Positions 1 through 12,265 of a DNA stretch of 64,000 nt are shown here, piece after piece (position 1 is the first letter of the stretch; each line of letters opens with the position of its first letter). The notes below the pieces were generated by a model. The model did not search any database, was not told the DNA's origin, and worked only from the letters and a program-made list of their open reading frames with translations. Source of the stretch: Agelas oroides (lineage: Eukaryota; Porifera; Demospongiae; Agelasida; Agelasidae). The position numbers and the translations under genes are program-made. The DNA lies in assembly GCA_949130485.1 (NCBI GenBank), contig OX422198.1, positions 1,016,501 through 1,080,500 of the forward strand, given 5' to 3'.

Positions 1-116
1 TGTTTCTAAGAGAGGTTCCGTTGTATATAGTTATTAGATATCTGGGAACTAAATTTGTATGAAATGCTGTTTAGAGTTAATTGCATCATCATCGTAGTGG
101 TGTTTACCTTTCCCAG

Positions 117-3100
117 AGCCCCAGGTGGATGTGTTCCAGGCCTTGCCATCTGCAAAAGGGGAGAGAAAGAAAGTGGGTCTAGGTGTCCAGATGAAAAAGT
201 GAGAGCTTCAGATCAGTCCTTCAGTGATAATCACAACTAAAATGAATGATATATCAATTGGCAAGATGATATCAGTTGGTATTTCTTCTGCTTGTTGCGT
301 TTTCTTTATTAGCCTCTTCCCATAATTAAAAATACTTGGTTTTACACTATATATAATGCCAGCATATAGTGAAGTCACACGTTATTGTACATATAAACAT
401 TGGCTATGTAATGTTGATCACTGTAATACATGCTCCCCTGTGTCCAGGATAATGCAGACGTTTGTCTCTCAACAGTGGAAGGGCCTCTCAAGTGCAATTG
501 TTGAAGAACTCTGTGAGTTACTATCATAATGGTAGCGAGGGGGATGCAAGCAACTATGTAACCAATGGTGACCTAATCGGGACTGTGTAGATGTACGTAT
601 ATACTCAACAAATATGCTGTATTTAAGAAGTGACAGCTCTAGGTACACAGACTGTTGCTGCTTTTGTTTTGGGAGGGAAGGTGGTAGCAAACTAAGAATA
701 ATGTTTTCAGTTAATTTACAAAAGAATATAGTTTATGCATTGTATATATACCTGAAGTGGCTATCTAAAAAAAAAAATCACAGGAGCATGCACCTGTAGG
801 GCTATAAATTTGTAGGTGAGTCAATCACGATTAGGGATTTGGTATGCTCGTGTGTGTACAGGTATGGATGTAGATATGAAGTGGGAATGGCACAATGTGT
901 CACATTTAGGGAATACATTTGACTGTCTATTTCCAACAGTGCAGAAGACATCAAAACATCAGCATGCTCCACAGCCACAGGATCAGTCGCTGGACAAAAC
1001 ACCCACAAACAAGGATTCTATGCTGGCACGTTTGGTAGAGATGGGGTTTGGAGCCAAAGAGTCGTTAGATGCACTTCAGTCCACAAACAACAATCTTGAG
1101 AGTGCCTGTGCCATGCTTGCTCAACGGTCTGTGGACTATGCGAGCAAGACACCTCCTCGCTCCCCAGCCCCATCTAAACATAAAACACCACCTACAATGT
1201 GAGAACAACACCCACAGTTGCTCATAGCTTAAAATGAGTAGAATACCTCACACCATCTTGCCTATGGTGGAAATCAGCTAGAGGCCCTGGGTTTGATTTC
1301 CAGTGGTTCTACATTTTTTCACTATTTGATAGTACCTGTTTCAAGTAGGACGAACACATAATAAGCTATTTTCTGCATTCGTTTCACCTGCCTCATATAA
1401 GGACTTGCAGCTTGCATTCATTGAAGGCGGTAGCTGCATACATAGTCTGTATGCTTTTATCTGGTAATGCATTGGTGATGCCTTAGCTAGTCAGTTCTGT
1501 ATTAACCCCCCTTTGCTATAAAGGAGCCCAGTGTGTATGAAGTGGAGAGGCTTTCTGTATGCCAGGTTGATTCACGATATCAAGCTAGTGTACACTTGCA
1601 AGATCTGTGTTACTCTGAGCAATATAGCCACTGGACTATACCCTGTACAGTTAATGTTGCAGCCGCATTAGTTGTACAGTTAATGTTGCAGCCACATTAG
1701 TTGTACCATTAATGTTGCAGCCACATTAGTTGTACAGTTAATGTTGCAGCCACATTAGTTGTACCATTAATGTTGCAGCCACATTAGTTGTACATACAGT
1801 TAATGTTGCAGCCGCATTAGTTGTACAATTAATGTTGCAGCCACTTAGTTGTACCGTTAATGTTGCAGTTGTACATACAGTTAATGTTGCAGCCACATTA
1901 GTTGTACCATTAATGTTGCAGCCACATTAGTTGTACAGTTAATGTTGCAGCCACATTAGTTGTACCATTAATGTTGCAGCCACATTAGTTGTACATACAG
2001 TTAATGTTGCAGCCACATTAGTTGTACCATTAATGTTGCAGCCGCATTAGTTGTACAGTTAATGTTGCAGCCGCATTAGTTGTACATACAGTTAGTGTTG
2101 CAACCACATTAGTTGTACAGTTAATGTTGCAACCACATTAGTTGTACAATTAATGTTGCAGCCACATTAGTTGTACCGTTAATGTTGCAGTTGTACATAC
2201 AGTTAATGTTGCAGCCACATTAGTTGTACCATTAATGTTGCAGCCACATTAGTTGTACAGTTAATGTTGCAGCCACATTAGTTGTACCATTAATGTTGCA
2301 GCCGCATTAGTTGTACATACAGTTAATGTTGCAGCCGCATTAGTTGTACATACAGTTAATGTTGCAACCACATTAGTTGTACAATTAATGTTGCAGCCAC
2401 ATTAGTTGTACAGTTAATGTTGCAGCCACATTAGTTGTACCATTAATGTTGCAGCCACATTAGTTGTACAGTTAATGTTGCAGCCACATTAGTTGTACCA
2501 TTAATGTTGCAGCCGCATTAGTTGTACATACAGTTAATGTTGCAGCCGCATTAGTTGTACATACAGTTAGTGTTGCAACCACATTAGTTGTACATACAGT
2601 TAATGTTGCAACCACATTAGTTGTACAATTAATGTTGCAGCCACATTAGTTGTACCATTAATGTTGCAGTTGTACATACAGTTAATGTTGCAGCCACATT
2701 AGTTGTACCATTAATGTTGCAGCCACATTAGTTGTACCGTTAATGTTGCAGCCGCATTAGTTGTACATACAGTTAATGTTGCAGCCGCATTAGTTGTACA
2801 TACAGTTAATGTTGCAACCACATTAGTTGTACAGCTAATGTTGCAGTCACATTAGTTGTACAGTTAATGTTGCAGTCACATTAGTTGTACAGTTAATGTT
2901 TGCAACCAACAGCAGTAACTCCTGGAACAAGCTAAATCTGACACAGTTGCTAAGTGACTGATGGGTATGCGTACTGCAAACTACTGCTTGTGTTGATCTT
3001 TCTCTCTCAGGATTGCTCGCCAGCGATCAATAGGGGCCCAGGTGGACTTCATTGAAGGAGATGAAGAAAACATTCAGGTATACAATGGACTGCCAGCATT

Positions 3101-6100
3101 CATAACCAGCTGGCATGCCTAGAGTACCAGGGCTAATATATTTCCCAGTTCTGTTTTTCCTTGTGCTGTAATATCTGCAGTTCTACTGTATAGTACATAG
3201 CATGCAAGTGAAGTGCAAGGAAGGATGTTAAGAGAAGCATGCAATGACTGTGATACATTTTGGTTCGCTTGATTCACGATTTCTCTTTTTCTGATGTGTA
3301 GGCGGATAAAGATGTGCCACTGCTGGATAATGGGTTTCTAGCTCAGGTATGTTGATTATCTGACAAAGAGAAAAACCCTAGGTTTTGTGAGCACCTTGGA
3401 GTACGGTTTAGACTTGCTAATTTTTAAAGTTAATACACTGGCCAGAGGAAACATTGAACATCAATGTGAGTGCATATTTCATTAGTACCATGGTGTACCT
3501 GCCCTGTGGATGAAGCCTTCTTAACCAACAAACATGGGAAAGCTAGTGGTGCTAGATGGAAAAAAACTTAACAGTGTCTTTATAACAGTTTCATTTAAAA
3601 GGCATAGCCTTGGTAGTCTCAAGGATTGCACAACACAATGAAAGTTTTCTTACATACGTAAAAGCCCTCCAAGCTAGGTCACTAGTTGCTAAGGTGAACT
3701 GTAGCACTGACACTCTCGAATCACAGAGAGCATCTTGGGGTATGGTCTAAACTAGTCTTGTACCTAGGGGGAAAACCTGGATATGAGGTAAGTTGATATG
3801 CAAATTGATGGACAGGTATATTACACAGTGTAACATAACCAGGTGAGATATTGTGATGTTGTTTTCATACTAGCTCAGATGGCAAAACATAATGGAGTCA
3901 GTAAATTGTATTGTGCTTTGTGGTTCCAAAAACAATCTTGGTAAAGAAGATGTAATGTGGGTGTGGCCTATTTTGATCCCATCCAATCACTTAAGATCCG
4001 TGCATACATTTTGACACAGTGAGTATTAATTACCACATTAGCAGTCAAAGAATGATATTTCTTTTTTCCACAGTGTATGGAGTATGCTCTGAAACGGTTC
4101 CGTTCACTGAATGAGTTCTGTGTGATTTGTGATGAAAGGCATGTAGTGGAAACAGGACTGATCAAGGTGGGTTGGTAGATATGAGCATATCAATCACCAC
4201 TTGTTTTATTGTATAGTGTGCACATGTATACTCGCAAATGAGATATTTTAGAATTTAAATAGGACGTTTCAACAAGTGTGACCGAACAAGGACTTGGGAA
4301 TTAAAGAAAGGGGAAGGCTTATATCCAAATGGGGGACATTGTCTGCATAGGTTTTCTCTGGTGTGGCATGTTAATCAAAGAGGCCCAAAATTAGATGGGC
4401 ATCCAGATGGCAGCACACATCAATGGAATAGATTATGTTTTGATTATGGATTGCTACTAAAGTGTGATTAGTATGTCCTTTGAAACTGGAATAAAGTTGT
4501 TTCATTCTGTTACTAAGTAACTGTTTGCCTTCATGGGTCTGCTGCATCTTCACAATGTTGTAAAATTGATGTGTGATGCTATCTTCCTTGATTGCAGCCG
4601 TGTGTTTGCACAAGGGAGCTGTGTGTGTTTGCCTTCCAGACCCTGGGAGTCATGGCTGATGCTGCAGAAGCCATTGCCACAGATGCTGATGTGAGTCTTA
4701 GTCACCCATGCAGTGTGTGTACCGGCAACTGGCACTAGTACTTTCCACCGACTTTATTTTGATGTCATCATACATAGCATAGCAGAGGTTCCAGTGAAAT
4801 AGTGTTTTAATGTGTGCAACAGATTGGCCAAAGACTGTAGTGTACATACAAGGTTTCCAACCTCCAAAAATGTCTGATCTGGTCTGATCAATACACTGAT
4901 ATTGTGGTAAATTATACTAGTGAAAATGTAGAGAAGTGGTAAGTGGAAATACTGTAAGCCATCATAGTTGGATGCTTGTTACATCCAAATGAAACTTTAT
5001 AGATTGTCTACCTATCACTCTACCATCATATCTTATCTTCCCTAATGTAGGTTGTCGACCTACTGATAGCTATGGCCAATTCAGCTGCAAACAGTAACAG
5101 AGCAAATCTCATTCTTGATCCCTTCCCCTCCATTGTCGACCCCGAGAATACAAATAAGCTGGCACTGGATCCTAAGGTATTTCTTGAATTTCCTCCTCTT
5201 CACATGTGTAGCTAAATAATGTCCCCCTTCCTCCCATCCGCATTCAGTCTCCTCTCCTTCCTCCCTCCACCCTTTTTCTTCCTATCCTCTCTCTCTCTCT
5301 CTCTCTCTACTTCTACTCCATCTCAGGCTACAGTCACAATACCTATGTATGATGTGTCATCTGTGTCCTTCTTCCTCCTCTCTCTCCTTTCTATCAGACT
5401 ATATTGTCACTACTCATGAAGATGAATGTGTACTACACACTACTAGTGCCAATCAAATACACTCTCTAGTTATTACATACCTATATGCAATTGGTTCAGA
5501 AGTTATATGCATGAGGAAGCTGTTATTCACATGTAAAGTCATGCCCCTGCTCTACTTTACATCTACAGAACAAGAACTTTGACTTGGTAAAGCTAGTGAT
5601 GAAGGAAGTAGTGGAGTCACGACAGAATATACTGGTACAGTAACAAAAAAACTATGAAATAAGATAATACTAAAACAAATTAAGAACGGAGAAGCATGTA
5701 ACTGCTCCGGACACAGGCCTACAGGTATATATGCCGGCTAACATATTTTCATCCTGTATTTTGTGTGCACAGAAAGGGCGGTCATCTAACTTGAAGCAAG
5801 ATTTAGACAAGCATCATAAGCTGGCATTTCCTCTGATGCAGTGGTAAGTTTGATCTGTATGAACAAAGAACAAAGCTATGATTCATTGGGGACATGGATA
5901 TACATCGTTCAATACTCTCTTTTGTGATATCTTTGTTTTATGCAGGATTATTGCAACCTCCAGAGCTCACATAGTTCTTCTCCCTGAAGGCAGAGTAAGT
6001 GTGAAGTCAATTTCCTTCATTCAAGCAATACAGGACCTGTAGCTGCGTGTTATGAACTCATGAAAGGCAGCCAGTGGCACAAGTTTGATAACCCCATGTT

Positions 6101-9100
6101 GTGAAATGCACAGCACAGGTACATGGGTGGGCAGACACTAGTCATGCTTCACCTTACCTTCTAGCATGGATACAATCTGGAGATTAGACTAATAGCTGTT
6201 TACAACCCACCAGAATAGAAGGAGGCCTAGTGGACCATTCTTCTCTCTCGCTGGAAGTTGGGGATGAGAGCGTAACTCAATAGACGTAGGCCAGGCTGGA
6301 GCAATGTACAGAAAAAAGTAAAGTGCTACTCACACGTTATTGAGCAGATTTCACTTATATAAGCGCATAGTTGCTATTATTAAGTGCTGCTTGTGTGCAG
6401 TCACTGTGTAACTCTAAATAAAGCACACACCGAATGCACCTCAGTGTTAGGTACTCACTTCCTTCCTGTGGAGATATAAGTATATGCACTTAACAACACC
6501 TGAGTACGGAACAAGGGTGCTGACAAATGTGCTTGTCTGGTATCTACCAGTTTAAATGTGTTATGCTGTCAAGCAACAAATCATGGTCAATTCCAGACAC
6601 AGACATTGTAATTCTCAGTTGATGTAGCCTTCCTGCACCAGTCAACTATCTGTGTGTCATTCTGAATTTGTAATGTCTCTTTAGCAACTGAAATCAATGA
6701 AGACCAAGTACCAGTTCCTTCTCATCAGCAGCCCACCAGCAAAAGAGGTTCTCTTCCAGCAAGCAAAGGCCAAACATGGAAGTACATTTGCCTTCCAGTA
6801 AGCCTGTTTGTAAATACATAGTTGTTGAGACCTGGGATTTTACAACATAATTAAAGTATTTTTGTAGGACATAGTTTCTTTTTTAGCACTGAAATTTTCA
6901 CGTGAAGCATCAAGGTTTGAAGCGAACTCGAGCATGTGCATACAAGAAAGCTGTGGCTAATCAAAACACACTTCACTAGCACTGCCAGGAGCTTCAAATC
7001 ATACCCAGGACTTCACAATAAGCAATAGAATCTCATGATATTTTAACACCGAAATTTACATATTGTGTGACTAAATACGAGATATAACATCAGTCTGTGA
7101 GCAAAACTTCTAGCAGCTTGAAGTGGATTATTTCCATTTTCATGAGATGAGCCCTCAGTGAAGAGGGCATACAACAAATTCAGTGCACACTCATAATGTG
7201 TCCTCCTCCACGGAAATCTTTAGTAAAAGGCGAAAGATTTATTCGCTCTGAAGGAAGACCAGAGTTGATAAACTCCCCCAGAGCTGGCTATTTTATACTG
7301 TCAACCGAACCTAATACTTATGGGTTTGGTGTAATGAGCACATACATGTACATGCCTTGTAGTTTTTAATCAGCACAAGTATATTCATACCTTGTAGCTG
7401 AGTAATATGGGTGATTGTACATGTATGTTCACCTTTTTGCTATATCATAGCGTATGGTAGTACGCCGTATGTATAGGAATGGTCCCCCAAAATTGGTGGC
7501 ACATTGGCTACAAGGGGTGCCATTTTGCCATGCAGCTATCCACACCACAAAACTCTCTACATGCACATTAGCCCATTCACACCCACTACATAACTGCACA
7601 TCAACAAGGCACTCAGCACTGCTCACTCCACAGCCTTCCGCATATAAGACAAGCCATATCTGCCATGTCTGCTATGCTCACTACGAATTAAGTTGCAACC
7701 ACCCACAATACAACTCACTCTCCATGCACGTTAACCTGCACTACACACCTAGCACTACCCACTCCACTGCCTTCCACAACCCTCCTATGCACACAACAAA
7801 CACAAGGCACAATTGGCAAAATAGCACAAGATGTAGGGATGATGTGAAAGTATTGTGGTGTCATTCCCATCTTGTTTGGCTGGTTTTTGAGGGTTCCATC
7901 CCTACATGTGCTTGTTTTCATTCAGAAAACTTTTTTTGTGACTTGTATAAGTTGGACCCAGGAATAAGAACTGACCAGCAACTGGGGCTGAACATCAGGA
8001 TAACTATCAGTGTCTGTGTGCTACTATGTAAACCTGTGCATAGCTATACCCTTTCCCTCACCTTTTTATTCTTCCCAGTGGTTCTAGCATAGAAAACTGG
8101 CACTCCATCATGAGGAAGGGACTGATCAATGCTTCTGGAACGAAATATCAGGTACAGTGTAGGTCCCTATACTGCAGGACTTGGTAATCTACTCGGGCGT
8201 TTAACAATGTCAGTGCTTGGATGATGATGATGATAGCCTCCATGTGTACAGTGAAATATAAGGTTATCAGCAGTTTTGAAACCCAACTACTGCCAACTAG
8301 TGTAGGCCTTAATGAAATGATGATCCTTGCATTGCACTTTGTATTTGTCTTCACACAGCTTCATGGTGCAGCATATGGGAAAGGAATCTACCTCAGCCCT
8401 GTGTCTACTGTTTCGTTTGGCTACACTGGCTACTATGGAAGTGGCAAGGCAGAGGTTTGTGGGTCACACCTGGCATGTTCTCCTGATAGCATGGATGCTA
8501 TTATGTACAGCATACTCTTATTATGAGCTGTATATATCACCCTTTCCTTTAGCCTCCAGGAAGGAGGGAGAGTCTAGCAGGGAAGTTAACGTTGCGCTGT
8601 CTTGCTCTCTGTGAAGGTTAGTTATTAGCTAGCCAATGGAATGAAGTTAGAATTCTATCGTTGCACTTGTGTAGACGTAATAGTAGAAGTCAACAGCCTA
8701 CATAGCCTGGCACATAGTATATAGTCGTGGTAGGCTAGGCTGTTAGTTTGTATTAACCTTTTGACAGCCATTGTATTATGATGTATGCCAACATAACTTA
8801 CCCGGTTTCCTCTCATAACACAATGTCATGTGCACACACACTCATGCACACACATGCACACGCACACACACGCACACACGCACATGCGCACACTCATGCA
8901 CACACATGCACACTCATGCACACACATGCACACACACACACACACACACACACAGTGGTTACAGCTAAAGAACTCAAAAAGCAAAATGACGTTTGGGTAT
9001 CGCCAAATGGTGACTATGTCTGCACACGCTTTTTCTTTGTGTATGACAATGACTATCAAGATGTTAATATGGACACCAGGCAACCTGCTTTTCGTAAGGA

Positions 9101-9149
9101 AATAGATTTTGCAGTTGCTCATATCCAAGCCTTTAGGAAGAGAAAATAA
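117..9149 (+). CDS. PARP6/PARP8-like mono-ADP-ribosyltransferase with UBA domain (5' partial)
   Basis: Exons: 117-198, 448-512, 940-1198, 3011-3077, 3302-3346, 4074-4166, 4598-4690, 5051-5176, 5569-5634, 5773-5843, 5946-5994, 6685-6797, 8079-8151, 8359-8454, 8553-8616, 8956-9149. All borders are GT/AG and the phases agree, giving 517 residues to the stop; upstream exons lie outside the window. Seen: VDVFQ and IMQTFVSQQWK as in vertebrate PARP8; a UBA-like segment (exon 940-1198, motif MGF..ALxxTNNNLE); the Cys-rich block CVICDERHV..CTRELCVFAFQTLG; and an ART fold with AFHGS (NAD-binding His), YGKGIYLSP (Tyr) and CTRFFFVYD near the end. Family knowledge: PARP6/8 attach single ADP-ribose units. 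The position of the PARP1 catalytic Glu appears hydrophobic here, which fits mono-transfer. I know of no UBA domain in vertebrate PARP6/8. The exon start after the CA repeat (8956) is fixed by phase. The family call is firm; the orthologue (PARP6 or PARP8) cannot be chosen. Confidence 0.9.
940..1198 (+). other. UBA-domain exon of the PARP6/8-like gene
   Basis: This exon enters in phase 2 from 512 and leaves in phase 2 to 3011. It encodes a basic linker, then about 40 residues matching the three-helix UBA pattern: LARLVEMGF, ESLDALQSTNNNLE, ACAMLA. A Pro/Ser/Thr-rich basic tail (TPPRSPAPSKHKTPP) follows. UBA domains bind ubiquitin, so ubiquitin binding by this PARP is an inference. The exon sits where vertebrate PARP8 has a long low-complexity Ser-rich insert. 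Confidence 0.75.
1640..2897 (+). repeat. 29-bp minisatellite in PARP-gene intron
   Basis: About 43 head-to-tail copies of a 29-bp unit (GTTAATGTTGCAGCCACATT followed by AGTTGTACA). Copies differ at fixed places: TTGTACAGTT and TTGTACCATT alternate, some carry a 4-bp TACA insertion, and some are shortened to GCAGTTGTACATACAG. The shortened form recurs near 1866, 2188 and 2667, so there is a higher-order pattern. The array lies inside the intron 1199-3010. Confidence 0.95.
3425..3545 (+). repeat. Dispersed repeat, copy 1 (PARP intron)
   Basis: Shares the ordered blocks GGCCAGAGGAA, then (T)ACCATGGTGTACCT, then ACCAACAA with copies at 11640-11765 and 39215-39330. The copies are diverged and have no clear ends or coding capacity. 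Probably an old transposon fragment. Confidence 0.6.
6798..8078 (+). other. Long PARP intron, no gene seen
   Basis: A 1.28-kb intron between the exons ending CA (6797) and starting T (8079), which together restore the catalytic His codon. It holds a 212-codon open frame (7454-8092) that is low-complexity and lacks domain similarity, plus a weak inverted repeat (ATGTAGGGATG near 7830 with CATCCCTACAT near 7899). Confidence 0.6.
8830..8954 (+). repeat. CA-rich microsatellite abutting a splice acceptor
   Basis: An imperfect (CA)n tract with ATGCA and CGCA interruptions, ending in a pure CA run whose last bases form the CACAG acceptor of the terminal PARP exon at 8956. It replaces the usual pyrimidine tract. 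Confidence 0.9.
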
Positions 9150-10334
9150 CGCTGAGCATATATATTTTAACTGTTTTGTGTTGTCCTGTTTGCAGTTCAG
9201 AGTTTTTCTACACCTCTTCTGAAAAACAACTTTTGTTGTTTCTCAAATGCATTTATTATACCACACACATGAAACGCAATCATATTGTGATTATATAATG
9301 ACTGTACTGGCATCAGAGGCATTAGTGTAGCAGCTAGTATACAGTGACTTTGAGTAAAGACACACTGCAATTCATATTCATTATGATATCGTGCAGACAT
9401 GATGATGAATTTCAATACAAAGTAAGTACGTGTTGTTGAGTGTGAGCATCCTGACCATCCTTAGAGAGTTGAGATGCTGGACACAATAGGACTCTTAACA
9501 AAGAAAGTTTCAAGATTCGGTCACCCACTGTTGGGCAACTTCATATGCAATTATGCATGCATGCATAAAGGGTAAGTTGACAGCAGCCAGTACATTTACC
9601 TAGCTTCTTCCTAGATCTTCAGTCTGCACTATAGCTGCATGTAATCTGTGCTAAAATTCGAGTTTGTGCATACCTTTTTGTGAGATGGAGATGAGTCCAT
9701 CATGCTAAAGGTATACTGCAGCTTCACCATGTACACAAGGCAGAGTGCTGGCATCAAAACCCGGCCACACTACAAAAAAAAATTGATATTTTAGCCAAGT
9801 ATTTGGATGCTACAGTTGTGACTATCCTTACTGTGCAAATTTTGTGAATGCAGTGCTGGAAAAGAATCCATGCAGTGGGAGCTGATACTTGAGTAAACTT
9901 TACTAGCTTCCCACAAAATGTTTTATAAGCATTCTTTGAGCTAGCGTAAGAAGGACAGTCCCGCAACTGTAGTAACCAAATAATTTGCTAACCACCATGC
10001 ATGCATGCATGCATGCAGCAATCAGTTTCTCAAAGTGCAACGTAGCTAAGTGTGATGAGATGGTGTGACCTTACAAAAGAGATATGTAAGAAAATATACT
10101 GAAGCATGAGATGACAGAGGTGTACAGTGTCACATGATACAAACGCAGCAGGAAGCATGCAGCTTCAAATTGTGATACACAGATCAGGGATATTGAACCA
10201 AAAATAAGGCAAACCAAATGTATAATCAAATAAGGTAGTTTAGCTAACATACACACGTGCAACAATATATTAAGCAGCCAATGAGGTTCAATCAGTCAAG
10301 TGAGTCAACATGTATAGTAAACACATTATGCAAC
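9150..10334. other. Intergenic region
   Basis: AT-rich spacer between the convergent PARP gene and the membrane-protein gene, so it holds both 3' ends. It contains short GCAT runs (near 9553-9568 and 9996-10017). No coding similarity or RNA gene seen. Confidence 0.6.
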
Positions 10335-11255
10335 TTATTTACATGTACGCTTAATGTGTTGCATCTTTGCATAGTATGCCCATGATGGACGTATCATGAG
10401 AGAAATTAATATCAATGTGATTAAGTTTACCAGAAAAGCAAGTGCATAGAAGACAGCATAGCAAATCAATGCCATTTTCCACGGGGAATACATTCTATTA
10501 AGCTCTATTAGGTATGCTAGTGACCAATATGCCATTGTACAGCACAAACCACCCCACAAAATACAACAAAAGCTGAATACAACCAAGTATAAAATTGGAA
10601 AGTTGTACTTGTTGTATTTCTGGCCATTTATCATGGGACTAAAAAACCAACAAATGGGCTGACGGACGACAACTTCAGCAAACAGTTCTGCAAACCTTTC
10701 TGGGAAATGTTTAACAGTATACCACAGATCACGGACAGCTTCGATTACAACACCAATGGCTGGAATGATGATAATGTAAACTGTCACATTGTGAGGACGT
10801 TCAAAGGCAAGAATGTCCCGAATCAGATTGACCATCAAGAACAGGGCAAGGAAAAGGCTCATGTAGTACAGAATAATCACGATAATCCGCTCTGCTGATC
10901 TGCGAGAAATGTTTGATTGCAAACTCAAACACAGCAATGCTGTGTAAACGAGTAGAGGAATGGCTATGGCCCTTACAATGATCGGAAGACTGTCAGTAGC
11001 AGTCAGTAAAAAATCATCGACATGATGAAGAGTGCCATGCAACTTGACTAGTGTAGCATTTATTTCAGGCCAAGCCTCCTTGATCACGAATTCGCGCATA
11101 TGCTGCACTTCTGCGGTGAGAACCTTCAATGTCTGATCTGTCTGATGAGCCATAGATTCAGCAGCATTTCCAACTTTGGAACCACCGCGGAACAGTCCCA
11201 CACCTCCTAGCAGCGCCCCCGCGCCAACTGCAATTGGGGCAAGAGCGGCACCCAT
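10335..11255 (-). CDS. Intronless multi-pass membrane protein, function unknown
   Basis: A continuous 306-codon frame. Seen: a Gly/Ala-rich hydrophobic N-terminus (residues 5-21, APIAVGAGALLGG); a soluble, helix-prone segment (about 30-88); then five likely membrane spans at about 90-112, 123-146, 156-174, 220-244 and 261-288; and a short basic tail (HIKRTCK). The hydrophobic segments agree with codon phase throughout, there are no internal stops, and the frame is far longer than chance, so I take it as real. I do not recognise the family. The lack of introns, unlike all its neighbours, suggests a retrogene or a family of single-exon genes. The start is the first ATG; an NRF1-like site lies about 190 bp upstream. 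It could extend 5' only through an unseen splice. Confidence 0.75.
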   Translation of the reverse strand: MGAALAPIAVGAGALLGGVGLFRGGSKVGNAAESMAHQTDQTLKVLTAEVQHMREFVIKEAWPEINATLVKLHGTLHHVDDFLLTATDSLPIIVRAIAIPLLVYTALLCLSLQSNISRRSAERIIVIILYYMSLFLALFLMVNLIRDILAFERPHNVTVYIIIIPAIGVVIEAVRDLWYTVKHFPERFAELFAEVVVRQPICWFFSPMINGQKYNKYNFPILYLVVFSFCCILWGGLCCTMAYWSLAYLIELNRMYSPWKMALICYAVFYALAFLVNLITLILISLMIRPSWAYYAKMQHIKRTCK

Positions 11256-11443
11256 GTCAACAAGTAGTAGACACAGAACTTCAGATCAAAGCAGTGAAGT
11301 GGGTAGCCTGAAGGCTGTGAAGCACTCGGCTGGCTTGTTACTGACCGAGTTACTGACCTTTGAACCGTTCTGTCGAGTCACGTTCCCAGTGCAAGGGGGT
11401 CTGGGCACGAGATCGAGACTAGTTCATAACTTTCCGAGAACAC

Positions 11444-11455
11444 TGCGCATGCGCG
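11444..11455. promoter_or_regulatory. NRF1-like palindromic site
   Basis: TGCGCATGCGCG matches the NRF1 consensus (YGCGCAYGCGCR) and lies in the most CpG-rich part of the spacer, about 190 bp upstream of the membrane-protein start codon. Likely part of its core promoter. NRF1 use in this organism is inferred. Confidence 0.45.
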
Positions 11456-11639
11456 CGAGTAGGTGGAGCTGACGCCATTTTATCCCTTCTACATGTACTT
11501 TGCAGTCATGTCTATCTATTCTGTCATTTATTGCCCTGTTTGGGGGTCCGGGATTGCAAGAGTAATGTATATAGCCTCCAACTAAGAGATATATTAGGGG
11601 GAAACAGAATATTTGAACTTTGGAGTTAAAAAAGCCCTA

Positions 11640-11765
11640 TGTTGTAAACACATAGGCCAGAGGAAGCAATGGACATACAGTATGATCACATATTTGTCAG
11701 TGCCATGGTACACCTACCCTCGTGAATGAAACTTTCGTCCACCAACAAGGTCCAGTTACACCACC
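11640..11765 (+). repeat. Dispersed repeat, copy 2
   Basis: Carries the blocks AGGCCAGAGGAAGCAATGGA, GCCATGGTACACCTACCC and ACCAACAAG. They appear in the same order in the copies at 3425-3545 and 39215-39330. Confidence 0.6.
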
Positions 11766-12173
11766 CTCACCCCTCACCATGAACATTGGTACAAGGAATG
11801 TAAATGTATAAGGTATAAGGGACAATGAATTCTAGCTTCTCGCTCATGGGTGAAGCTTTGTGATCAAGCTAAGTACACACTCGACCACCTTTTAGCTACA
11901 GTAAAACGGCACTAACCTTGCAGTCTTGCAAGCATATCTCAGGGTACAATTTAGACTTTGAGTTACACTCTTGAACCTTACAAGGTAAACAGAGTCTTGT
12001 TTGTGTATGACTGAGCTTTCATACACACAGTAGCTACCACCTATACTACTTCTACAAAAGATTGAGATACCCAGTGCAATCTCTCTAATGCAGACACCCT
12101 TGGGACCGTCCTCATTAGCACTTCATTCAATTTGCTTGTGGTTACATCTCTATGACCAAGTAGAAAAAATAAT

Positions 12174-12265
12174 ATAACCCGTTACCTAGGCAACATATAA
12201 GAATGTTGCTCATATCTCTTCTCTACAGTGATATTGCCTAGGTAACAGGTTATATAATAGTTATA
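12174..12265. repeat. Inverted repeat, CCTAGG-cored arms
   Basis: The left arm ATAACCCGTTACCTAGGCAA (from about 12174) is the near-exact reverse complement of the right arm TTGCCTAGGTAACAGGTTAT (12235-12254). About 40 bp lie between. Consistent with a small foldback element. Confidence 0.7.

Noticed and set aside
1640-2897. Could be read as a CRISPR array because of regularly spaced repeats
   Set aside because: The units are contiguous with no unique spacers, and they lie in a eukaryotic intron.
7454-8092. 212-codon plus-strand open frame
   Set aside because: It lies mostly in a PARP intron, is rich in His/Cys/Ser/Thr low-complexity sequence, and only its last 14 bases overlap a real exon, in another frame.
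8778-8955. HTHAHTHT-type frame on both strands
   Set aside because: Translation of the CA microsatellite; only the part after 8956 is coding.
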